Assembly: GCA_945861785.1 (NCBI GenBank)
Contig: CAMAWD010000008.1
Coordinates: 1 to 64,000 of the forward strand
Direction: 5' to 3'
DNA from: Rhodoferax sp. OV413
GTDB lineage: Bacteria; Pseudomonadota; Gammaproteobacteria; Burkholderiales; Burkholderiaceae_C
Length of the DNA: 64,000 nucleotides
A model generated the notes under the pieces. The model did not search any database. It was not told the DNA's origin and saw only the letters and a list, made by a program, of their open reading frames with translations. Positions 35,401 to 42,158 of this stretch are shown piece after piece. Made by a program: the position numbers and the translations under genes. Each line of letters begins with the position of its first letter. Position 1 is the stretch's first letter.

Positions 35401-37496
35401 GCCAGGTCATGCATCCCGGGGGTCTCGGGCAGGTTTTCGCCCGACCGCGCCGCGATGTCCGCCGCCTCTGCATCGACCAGCACCGGCCGCGCGGCATCGA
35501 CCGGCAGTGCATCGCGAAGCGAGGCCTGGGTCAGACGCAGGGCGGCACCGCTGTCGTCCAACATCGCCGCCAATCGCGCCACCGGGTAACGCGGGTCCAT
35601 AGGCACGTAAGCGGCGCCGGCCTTCAGCACCGCCAGCACCGCCACGACCATGTCGATGCCACGCTCCAGGTGCACCGCCACCATCACGTCTGCACCTGCA
35701 CCGGCAGCGCGCAGGTGGCGCGCCAGGCGATTGGCACGGCGATTCAACTCGGCATAGGCCAGGGCGTGCCCGTCGAAACGCAGGGCAGGTGCGTCGGGTC
35801 GGCGGCGCGCCTGGGCCTCGATTGCGCGCGTGAGCGGCTCGGTGGGCAGCGCCGCCTGCACCGCCTGCCAGCAAGCGCGCAGCTGGTCGTGTTCGGCGGC
35901 TTCGAGCAGGTCCACCTGGCAGGGCAGCACTGCCGGGTCGGCAACCACGGCGCGCGCCAGCACCAGGAACTGTCGGGCCAGCCTCTGTACCGTCGCCGGC
36001 AGGAAGAGGTCGGCGGCGTAGTGCCAGGTCAATGTGGCCGCGCCGCCATAGTCCTCGAACCACAGGCCGATGTCGAATTCCCCCTGGCCCTGCGGCAGGT
36101 CGACCGGATCGTCGCCCTGCGCCTGGCGCGTGACGCCCGTCACGTAACGGTCGAGGATGGGTTGGGTGAACAGCGCCTGGAACAGCGGGTTGCGGCTCAG
36201 GTCACGTTGCGGCTGCAGCGCCGTGACCAGCTTCTCGAAAGGCAGCTCGGGATGATTGAAGGCGCCAGAGACGGTGTCGCGAACCCGCGCCAGTACGGCG
36301 TTAAAGCCGATGTCACCGCCGACCTCGGTGCGCAGCACCAGACTGTTCAAGAACAGGCCCTGCACATTGGCCAGCTCGGGCCGGTTGCGACCGGCAACCG
36401 GTGTGCCAACGACCACGTCGGTCTGGCCGGTGTGGCGCGCCAGCAGGCACTTGAACAGCGCCAGCAGCGTCATGAACATCGTGGCTTGGTGGTGCTGCGC
36501 CATGGCCCGCAGGCCCTCGGCCAGCGGCGCGGGCAGCGCCATGGCGATCGCCGCACCGCGGCCACTGGCCACCGGCGGGCGCGGCAGATCGGTGTGCAGA
36601 TCCAGCACCATGGGCATGCCGGCCAGCTGCTCGCGCCACCAGCCCAGTTGTTCGGCCAGCACGCTGCCCTGCAGCCAGGCACGTTGCCAGACCGCGTAGT
36701 CGGCATACTGGATCGGCAGTTCCGGCAGCCGGGGTTCGCGACCGGTTTGCCCCGCGGCGCACATTTCGCGCAGCTCAGCGATCAGCCGATCGATCGACCA
36801 GCCGTCGGTGGCGATATGGTGGATCGTCATGCACAGTGCGCTGCGCCCACGCGACAGGCGAAACAGCAGCGCCCGCCACACACCAAGGGTCAAGTCAAAA
36901 GGCTGCCCGCGCTCGGCACCGAGACGCGGCAGCGCGGCGGCGGTGAGGCCCTCGTCGGGCACCTCGCGCAGGTCGATCACCGTCAACGCCTGCCAGGCCG
37001 GCGCCTGCACCCGTTGGTGCGGCCCGCGTGCGCCCATGTTGTAGGTGGTTCGCAGCACCTCGTGGCGGTCGACCAGCGCCTCGACGGCCTGCGCCAGCAC
37101 CTCGGGCGGCGCATCGACGATGGTGCGCAACTGCAGGTTGAACGCACTGCCCTGCGGGTCGAGCTGATGCAGGAACCACACCCGCTGCTGGTCGAATGAC
37201 AGCGGCAACTCGGCCGGGCGCGGACCCGCCACCAGCTGTGGCCCCGGTGCTGCCGGTTCGCTCAGGGTACGGCCCTGCCGACGCAGCAGCAGCTCCAACG
37301 CCGAGCGTTTGTCAGGCGGCAATGCAGCCAGGCGCTCGCGCGCGCCGCCCGGGGACGGCGGCGGCGGCGGGCTCATCAGGGTGCCTTCGTGCTGCGCACT
37401 TCGGAATTCGCCCTTGGGGCGGCCCGGCGCGCTCATCAGGTTACCTTCGTGCTGCGCACTTCGGAATTCGCCCTTGGGGCGGCCCGGCGCGCTCAT
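29463..37496 (-). CDS. Hybrid NRPS-PKS P5: C-A(Gly)-PCP-KS-AT-KR-ACP
   Basis: 2677 residues if started at the ATG overlapping the previous stop (37496). Two further in-frame ATGs at 37436 and 37376 follow, each after a copy of a 60-bp repeat, and the shortest form (2637 residues) would be enough. Counted from 37376: C domain 60-490 (HHIATDG near 187); A domain (YTSGSTGRPKG near 665; code D-I-L-Q-L-G-L-I-W, glycine type); PCP near 1051 (GGDSL); KS (TACSS near 1293); AT (GHSLGEW near 1743; HAFHS, malonyl type); KR (GGLGGIG near 2260; YTAAN intact); ACP near 2575 (GGHSL). The C-terminus is an acidic tail (ADDARDEYAL) that might contact the docking domain of P6. Expected step: glycine plus malonyl plus reduction, giving a 4-amino-3-hydroxybutyryl unit. 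Confidence 0.93.
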   Translation of the reverse strand: MSAPGRPKGEFRSAQHEGNLMSAPGRPKGEFRSAQHEGTLMSPPPPPSPGGARERLAALPPDKRSALELLLRRQGRTLSEPAAPGPQLVAGPRPAELPLSFDQQRVWFLHQLDPQGSAFNLQLRTIVDAPPEVLAQAVEALVDRHEVLRTTYNMGARGPHQRVQAPAWQALTVIDLREVPDEGLTAAALPRLGAERGQPFDLTLGVWRALLFRLSRGRSALCMTIHHIATDGWSIDRLIAELREMCAAGQTGREPRLPELPIQYADYAVWQRAWLQGSVLAEQLGWWREQLAGMPMVLDLHTDLPRPPVASGRGAAIAMALPAPLAEGLRAMAQHHQATMFMTLLALFKCLLARHTGQTDVVVGTPVAGRNRPELANVQGLFLNSLVLRTEVGGDIGFNAVLARVRDTVSGAFNHPELPFEKLVTALQPQRDLSRNPLFQALFTQPILDRYVTGVTRQAQGDDPVDLPQGQGEFDIGLWFEDYGGAATLTWHYAADLFLPATVQRLARQFLVLARAVVADPAVLPCQVDLLEAAEHDQLRACWQAVQAALPTEPLTRAIEAQARRRPDAPALRFDGHALAYAELNRRANRLARHLRAAGAGADVMVAVHLERGIDMVVAVLAVLKAGAAYVPMDPRYPVARLAAMLDDSGAALRLTQASLRDALPVDAARPVLVDAEAADIAARSGENLPETPGMHDLAYVIYTSGSTGRPKGVMIEHLALANFIAAMARQPGCAEDDVVVALTTLSFDIAGLELYLPLATGACIALASAATAVDGAALARLIDDTQATMVQATPASWRLLLAAGWTGHPRLKLLCGGEALPRELAERLLPCGAGLWNLYGPTETTIWSAAARVLRGPGPVLLGGPIANTRLHVLDRHRLVVPAGAVGELAIGGAGVARGYWRRPELTAERFVPDPFATEPGARLYLTGDAVRRLADGGLEFIGRNDGQIKLRGFRIELGEVQAVLERVPGVAQAVALLREDRPGEARLVAYVVSAPDATLQPAELQGAAARELPAHMVPTAWVLLAALPLTPNGKVDRLALTAPATSATAAVARETAPPMAGLEQRLAAIWQQVLGIERVRRRDNFFDLGGDSLGFVMVQSALREALGIELPVVELFAHPTLESLARRLADQAPPSAGPGPQRGRQLGELRRARHAGHAAGLAGASTDGDIAVVAMHGRFPGARNLAEFWAMLCGAREGLRFFTDDELIAAGHDAQLVRHPDYVKSKGVAPEVDLFDAGFFGYSPSDAAALDPQQRLFLEHAWSALEAAGIDAQRHPGAIGVYASTSLNSYSLHEALSGGDAGRMFLNDKDYLATRVAYKLDLHGPSLTVQTACSSSLVAVVEACESLVARRCDVALAGGVSVSVPLASGHLWQDGGVASRDGHCRAFDAAASGCVAGNGVGVVVLMRLADAREGGHPVLAVVKGVAVNNDGAAKAGFTAPSVAGQAEVISTAQALAGVAPATVGYVETHGTGTVLGDPIELAALTQAFRAGGDTRRQACAIGSLKTNIGHLDAAAGVAGFIKAVLCVSHGQLPPSLNFDQPNPKIGFGDSPFHVQTVLADWPVPEGHPRRAGVSSFGIGGTNAHVVLEQAPPDAPAPATGCPQLLLLSARSASALDTASTQLADFLDAEPGVDLCAAAATLQLGRRAFEHRRMLVAGSVAEAVQQLRDGRAASALTPPQAVGTAFLFSGQGTQHLDMARGLLERYAGFRADVEDAARRLRGPMGLDLMDLLAPTDAGGAAVATELLSQTRYAQPALFVVEWALARLWRQLGVEPDAMLGHSLGEWVAACLAEVFTLDDTLALVALRGQLMQAQPSGAMLAVPLSAGRAQAQLAGGLSLAADNADGLCVVAGPHDEIDALQARWAADGIAGTRLHTSHAFHSAAMDAVVPAFTSAVAAVPRRAPKLRFVSNLTGTWITAEQATDPAYWGRQVRDTVRFREGLTTLLATPHRLLEVGPGRTLCAFAEAHGLRANAAAVVNSLRRPREQRPDDEQLLAALGQLWLAGQPVDFAALYSPGRPRRLSMPTYPFERQRYWASRGGHAQAPVLPGRLADLADWLHMPSWRQLPSPAALAELPLPQGRWLLLGDDDGLSQALLQRLHEAGADAILAVPGDGFARLDKQRVRFDPASEADHERLFDLLAAEGGLPSHVLHLGAVGEAGRRSERCFWSPTCTVRAAGRRAAAGETVELLFVSDGAQAVLPGDMVCAEKAQLAGPVLVAPHEYPALRCRQVDLPVGAAEQAAPWLLTEALAPAPPVPGLALAWRGGQRWQRGFEPARLPPAGGRPARLPDGAVVLVTGGLGGIGQVLALGLAAAVPGLRLGLLGRTALPASAAWAGWLADHPQDDRISQRIRAVLALRAAGAEVELLVADVQDGAALARALDQLRQRFGPVQAVLHAAGLPGGGIIALKTLAAAQAVLAPKVQGTRLLDALLANDPVEAFVLCSSINATLGSAGQVDYTAANAFLDAFALERQARRGGLTVAIAWDTWREAGMALDTSLPAALAEGRRQALRDGIGNAEGTQLLRRALAGRLPQLVVSTRPLAARLQPPPAAPVVDTSGALAGAVAPPSAHARPAVSSAYRAPSTDTERAIVLAWQAALAIDGIGVDDDFFDLGGHSLMAIQLVARLRSELGVPLPIERFLELPTVAQLAGHVEALAWTQGTPTAVADDARDEYAL
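37377..37496 (-). repeat. Tandem 60-bp direct repeat (two copies) at the start of P5
   Basis: Units 37437-37496 and 37377-37436 are identical at 58 of 60 bases. Each encodes MSAPGRPKGEFRSAQHEG plus two residues (NL or TL). Each ends with a GAAGG Shine-Dalgarno-like stretch and CTG before the next ATGAGC, so each unit carries its own translation-start signal. The upper copy begins within the stop of the preceding PKS gene. The repeat length is a multiple of three, so the duplication keeps the frame. A third, diverged copy lies at 20475-20526. Confidence 0.95.
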
Positions 37497-40400
37497 GGCC
37501 CCTTGCCGCCGTCGTCCAGCAGGCGTGCCACTTCTTCGTCGGTCAGCCGCTCCACCATCGCCAGCGCGTCGGCGAGTTCGCGCTCGTCGTCTGTCGACTG
37601 CGCGCTTGCGGCGGCTATGCGCTCGGCGATCTGCGCGATGGTTGGTGACTCGAACATGGCATTGACGGGCAGCTTCACGCCGGTGTCCTTGGCCAGCCGC
37701 GCGACGATCTGTATCGCCAGCAGCGAATGGCCGTCAGCCTCGAAGAAATTGTCGTTCACGCCCATAGCCTGAATGCCGAACAGGTCCTGCCAGGCCGCAG
37801 CGACGACGCGTTCGACCTCGTTGCGCGGCTCGACATAGGGCGTTGAAAGCATGCGGCGCAACGCGCCGGCGGGTGCCGCGGCTGCCGCCTCGCCGGTGAC
37901 GGCCAGCGTGGTCGACTGCGGTGGCGCGGCCGGGCGCAGGCGATGTTGAAGGTCGCGGGTGGACACCAACACCTGCGCTTGCCCGGCGCTTAATACGCGC
38001 CGGAATACGTCGATGCCTTCTCCATCGGTCAAGCCAGTGGCCAGGCCCTGGCGCCGCAACTCGGCCAGCGCAGGTGGCAACTCGGCCTCCAAGGCCATGC
38101 CGGACTCGGCCCAGGAGTCCCACTGAACCGACACGGTGAGCCCCGGTGCGCGCAGCGACCGGGCCTGCGCGAAAGCGTCCTGGAATGCGTTGGCGGCGGT
38201 GTAATCGACCTGGCCGGCGCTGCCCAGCGAGGCGGTCAGCGACGAACAAAGCAGGAAGAAGTCCGGCGCGTCGGTGGCCAACAGTTCGTCGAGCAGGCAC
38301 GTGCCGTGCACCTTCGGCGCGAGGATGGCTTCGGCGGCGGCGCGGGTCTTGAGCTCGATGACACCACCGGCCGGCAGCCCGGCGCAGTGCAACACGCCGT
38401 TGAAACGGCCAAAACGCGCGCGGCCCTCGGCCAGCGCCGCCGCTAGCGCGTCGCGGTCGGCCACGTCGGCGCAGGCCACCATGACCTGCGCGCCGGCATC
38501 ACGCAACGCCTGCACCGCGGCACAACGGCGCCGGCTGCGATCGTCGACCGGCTGCGACACCAGGCCACTGCGACTGATCAGCAGCAGCTTGACCCCTGGC
38601 AGCGCCGCCGCCAAGCCGCGCGCCAACGCCAGGCCAATGCCACCCAGGCCACCGGTGATCACGACGCTCGCGCCAGCGGTGAGCTGCGCCAGCGGACCTG
38701 ACACCGCCGGCAGCGGCAGGGGTTCGTGGCCGCGCTGCCAGCGCTGGCGCCCGCGCCAAGCCAATGGGCCGTCCGCCGGCTGCGCCTGGCACTCGGCGGC
38801 CAGCACCCGTGCGGTATCGGTGCCGGTATCGCTGACGTCGATCCAGCGCACATCGAAGCTGGGGTACTCGCGCGCCGCCACCAATGCCGGACCAGCCATC
38901 AACGCCCGCCCGGGCTCAACTGTGTCGCTGGGCAGCACAGCCTGCGCGCCCCGGCTGACGAACACCAGCCGCAACGCCTGGCCAGCAAGACGCCGGCCGA
39001 TGCTGCGCACGGTCCACAGCGGGCCCCAGAAGGGCAATCGGTCGGCGCGGTCAGCCCCGGCTTCGACCGGTGCGCCCATGCCGCCCAGATGCACGATGCC
39101 ATCGGGCAGGCCGGGGCCAGCGGCCAAGGCGTCGAACAAGCATTCGTGGTCGGTGTCGGATGCCGGGTCGATGACCCAGACGCCCTCGCCGTGCGCTGAG
39201 AAACCAACACCAGCGGCCACGCGCTGCACCGCCGCGCCGGTCTCTGCAAGGCGCTGGGCCAGCACCGCACCGAGGCCGGCAACGTCCTCGAACACCAGCC
39301 AACGCTGCGCCGGCGCCGCGGCGCCCGGCAGCGGCGGGCCCACTTGTCGCCAAGACGGCAGGTGCAGCCAGTCTTTCGGATCGCTCAGCTTGCGCAGCGC
39401 CGTCTCGGCCCCGGCCACGGCGGGCAAGTCGCCAGGCTCGACCCAGAACCGGCGCCGCTCGAACGGGTAGGCTGGCAGCGGGACGCGTCGACGCTGTTCG
39501 GCGGCGCCAAAGCCGCGCCAGTCGACCGCCACCCCACCCTGCCAGAGTCGGCCCAGTGCCTGCAACAGGAAGGCCTGATCGTTGACCTCGTCACGCGGGC
39601 TGCGCAGCGAGGACAGCACCCGGTCACCCGTGGAACCACCCAGGTGCTGGCGCACCAGGCCACCAAGGCTGGCACCGGGGCCCAGCTCGAGAAAAATTCG
39701 ATTCTCGTTCTCCAGCAGCCGCTGCACGCCGGCGCTGAAGCAAACTGATTCGCGCAGGTGGCGCACCCAATAGGCGGGGTCGGTGGCCTGCTGAGACTGG
39801 ATCCAGTCTCCGCTGAGGTTGGACAGATAGGGCCGCTGCGGCGGCGCCAGCCGGAAGCGCTTGACGAGCCGGCCGAACTCGTCGAGCACGGGATCGAGCA
39901 TGCGCGAGTGAAAGGCGTGCGAGGTATGCAGCCGCACTGGCTCCAGCCCACTGGCGCGCAGCTCGGCCTCCAGCGCATCGACCTCCAGCGTCTCGCCCGC
40001 CACGACACACATTGCCGGCGCATTCACCGCTGCTATCGACAACGCCGGCCGCAACAGCGGGCGCAATGCCTTCTCGGCCATCGGCACGGCCAGCATCGCG
40101 CCCGGGGGCAGCGCTGCCACCAGCCGGCCTCGCGCGGCCACCAGTTCCAGCGCGTCGCCCAGCGACAGCACGCCGGCCAGGCAGGCGGCGACGTATTCGC
40201 CGATGCTGTGGCCGATCATCGCCTCGGGCACGACGCCCCAGGCCATCCAGAGCCGGGCCAGGGCGTACTCGGTGCAAAATAGCGCCGGCTGCGCATGGCG
40301 GGTGTCGCGCAGCGCGGCGCCAGCAGCCTCGTCGGCCACCGCCGGGTACAGCAACGGCGCCAGATCGAGCCCGGCGCGCTCGCGCAGCAGCGCCAGGCAC

Positions 40401-42082
40401 TCGTCCATCGCGGCGCGAAAGGCGGGTTCATCCTGGTACAGCCCGAAACCCATGCCCGGGTACTGCGTGCCCTGGCCGCTAAAGGCAAAGACCACGGGCC
40501 GTTCACGCTGAACGATCTGCCGCGCCAGCCCCGGAAGTACCAGCCGGTCCTTCGCCTCCGCGGCGCTGTGACAAGCTACCACCACCCGCCAGTCGAAGGC
40601 ACGCCGACCGGTCTGCAGGGTGTGGGCCACGTCAGCCAAGGCCTGGTCGGGCTCGGCGTCGAGCCGCGCCGCGAGTTGGGCACAGGCATCGCCCAACGCG
40701 GCTTCGCTGCGCGCCGAGAGCACCAGGAGCTGCATTGGCCGCGACGGGCCTGACGGCGCGGCGGGCGGCGCTTCCTCCAGCACCACATGGGCATTGGTGC
40801 CGCCGATGCCAAAGGCACTGACCCCCGCCAGGCGCGGCACGGCGCCGCGCGGCCAGGGCTTGAGCCGGTCGACAACGTAGAACGGGCTGTTGGCGAAATC
40901 GATGTGCGGGTTGGGGGCGGTGAAATGCAGCGTAGGCGGAATCTGCTCACGGGCCAGGCTCAGCGCCGCTTTCAGCAGGCCGGTGACACCGGCAGCGGCA
41001 TCGGTGTGCCCGAAGTTGGTCTTGACCGAGCCGATGCCGCAGAAGCCGCTGTGCGCGGTGCTGGCGCGGAATGCCTGCGTCAGCGCGGTGACTTCGATCG
41101 GGTCTCCCAGATCGGTGCCGGTGCCGTGGGCCTCGATGTAGCCGATGTCGTCGGCCTTCACGCCAGCGAAAGCCTGCGCCATGCGGATCACCTCGGCCTG
41201 GCCATCGACGCTGGGCGCGGTGTAGCCGATCTTGTTGCTGCCGTCGTTGTTCAGGGCGAAACCCTTGATCACGGCGTGGATGGTGTCGCGGTCGGCGATC
41301 GCCTCGGACAGCCGTTTGAGCACGACAATGCCAACGCCCTCGCCAGACACGGTGCCCTGGGCCTTCGCGTCGAAGGCGCGGCAATGGCCATCGGGCGACA
41401 TGATCGCGCCCTGGCGGTAGACATAACCGCCGACGCGCGGGTTGTTGACCGAGACGCCGCCGGCCATCGCCATGTCGCACTGGTAGTCCAGCAGCGCCTG
41501 AGCCGCCATGCACACCGCCGACAGCGACGACGAGCAAGCCGTCTGCACCACCACCGCCGGGCCTTTCAGGTCGAGCTTGTAGGCCACCCGGGTGGCGAGA
41601 AAATCCTTGTCGCTGCTGATCAGCAGTTCCAGCCCGTCGAGGGCCTGGAAGGTGTCGGTGGTCCAGTTGCGCAGCAGGTACGTATTGATGCTGCTGGCCG
41701 CATACACGCCCACCGAAACGCCCGGCGCCACGCTGCCGTGGCCGGCGTTTTCCATGGCCGCCCAGGCCGTTTCGAGGAACAGGCGCTGCTGCGGGTCCAT
41801 CACCGTGGCCTCGCGCGGGGTGTAACCGAAGAACGAGGCGTCGAACATCTCCACGCCATCCAGCCGGCCCTTGGCGGGCACGTAGTCGGGGCGGTCGATC
41901 AGCGCAGCGTCGATGCCGGCGGCCAGCAACTCGTCCCGGCTGAAAAAGCGGATCGATTCGACGCCGTCGCGCAGGTTGGCCCATAACGCTTCGATGTCGG
42001 CAGCACCGGGATAACGGCCGGCGAATCCGATGATGGCCACGCCTTCAGGGGCGTCATGCAGTTGTTCGTCGTTGATGCTCAT
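37493..42082 (-). CDS. Type I PKS P4: KS-AT-KR-ACP
   Basis: About 1529 residues from the ATG at 42082; the frame is open to 42205 but that part overlaps the upstream gene. The KS begins almost at once (VAIIGFAGRYPG), with the active Cys in TACSSS near residue 181. The AT has FSGQGTQYPGMG, GHSIGEYVA near 625 and HAFHS (malonyl type). The KR has TGGLGGIG near 1145 and a complete YTAAN, so it should be active; it lacks the LDD fingerprint of B-type KRs. The ACP near 1451 reads DGHSL in place of GGHSL. No DH, ER or MT is visible. A single-module PKS placed after P3, it should extend the P3 amino acid with malonyl-CoA. A 19-codon ORF (42138-42079) ends in ATGA over its start. Confidence 0.92.
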   Translation of the reverse strand: MSINDEQLHDAPEGVAIIGFAGRYPGAADIEALWANLRDGVESIRFFSRDELLAAGIDAALIDRPDYVPAKGRLDGVEMFDASFFGYTPREATVMDPQQRLFLETAWAAMENAGHGSVAPGVSVGVYAASSINTYLLRNWTTDTFQALDGLELLISSDKDFLATRVAYKLDLKGPAVVVQTACSSSLSAVCMAAQALLDYQCDMAMAGGVSVNNPRVGGYVYRQGAIMSPDGHCRAFDAKAQGTVSGEGVGIVVLKRLSEAIADRDTIHAVIKGFALNNDGSNKIGYTAPSVDGQAEVIRMAQAFAGVKADDIGYIEAHGTGTDLGDPIEVTALTQAFRASTAHSGFCGIGSVKTNFGHTDAAAGVTGLLKAALSLAREQIPPTLHFTAPNPHIDFANSPFYVVDRLKPWPRGAVPRLAGVSAFGIGGTNAHVVLEEAPPAAPSGPSRPMQLLVLSARSEAALGDACAQLAARLDAEPDQALADVAHTLQTGRRAFDWRVVVACHSAAEAKDRLVLPGLARQIVQRERPVVFAFSGQGTQYPGMGFGLYQDEPAFRAAMDECLALLRERAGLDLAPLLYPAVADEAAGAALRDTRHAQPALFCTEYALARLWMAWGVVPEAMIGHSIGEYVAACLAGVLSLGDALELVAARGRLVAALPPGAMLAVPMAEKALRPLLRPALSIAAVNAPAMCVVAGETLEVDALEAELRASGLEPVRLHTSHAFHSRMLDPVLDEFGRLVKRFRLAPPQRPYLSNLSGDWIQSQQATDPAYWVRHLRESVCFSAGVQRLLENENRIFLELGPGASLGGLVRQHLGGSTGDRVLSSLRSPRDEVNDQAFLLQALGRLWQGGVAVDWRGFGAAEQRRRVPLPAYPFERRRFWVEPGDLPAVAGAETALRKLSDPKDWLHLPSWRQVGPPLPGAAAPAQRWLVFEDVAGLGAVLAQRLAETGAAVQRVAAGVGFSAHGEGVWVIDPASDTDHECLFDALAAGPGLPDGIVHLGGMGAPVEAGADRADRLPFWGPLWTVRSIGRRLAGQALRLVFVSRGAQAVLPSDTVEPGRALMAGPALVAAREYPSFDVRWIDVSDTGTDTARVLAAECQAQPADGPLAWRGRQRWQRGHEPLPLPAVSGPLAQLTAGASVVITGGLGGIGLALARGLAAALPGVKLLLISRSGLVSQPVDDRSRRRCAAVQALRDAGAQVMVACADVADRDALAAALAEGRARFGRFNGVLHCAGLPAGGVIELKTRAAAEAILAPKVHGTCLLDELLATDAPDFFLLCSSLTASLGSAGQVDYTAANAFQDAFAQARSLRAPGLTVSVQWDSWAESGMALEAELPPALAELRRQGLATGLTDGEGIDVFRRVLSAGQAQVLVSTRDLQHRLRPAAPPQSTTLAVTGEAAAAAPAGALRRMLSTPYVEPRNEVERVVAAAWQDLFGIQAMGVNDNFFEADGHSLLAIQIVARLAKDTGVKLPVNAMFESPTIAQIAERIAAASAQSTDDERELADALAMVERLTDEEVARLLDDGGKGP

Positions 42083-42158
42083 GGGGTCGGGGTGCGCCTG
42101 GGCAGCGGCGCGATGGAGGTTGATGGCAGCTGGGTCATGAATCGGCACTCGGGAACGG

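Noticed and set aside
37377-37496. GAATTCGCCCTT inside the tandem repeat looks like a TA-cloning vector junction.
   Set aside because: It is part of a longer repeat that has a diverged third copy elsewhere in the window (without that string) and keeps the reading frame, so genomic origin is more likely than vector contamination.
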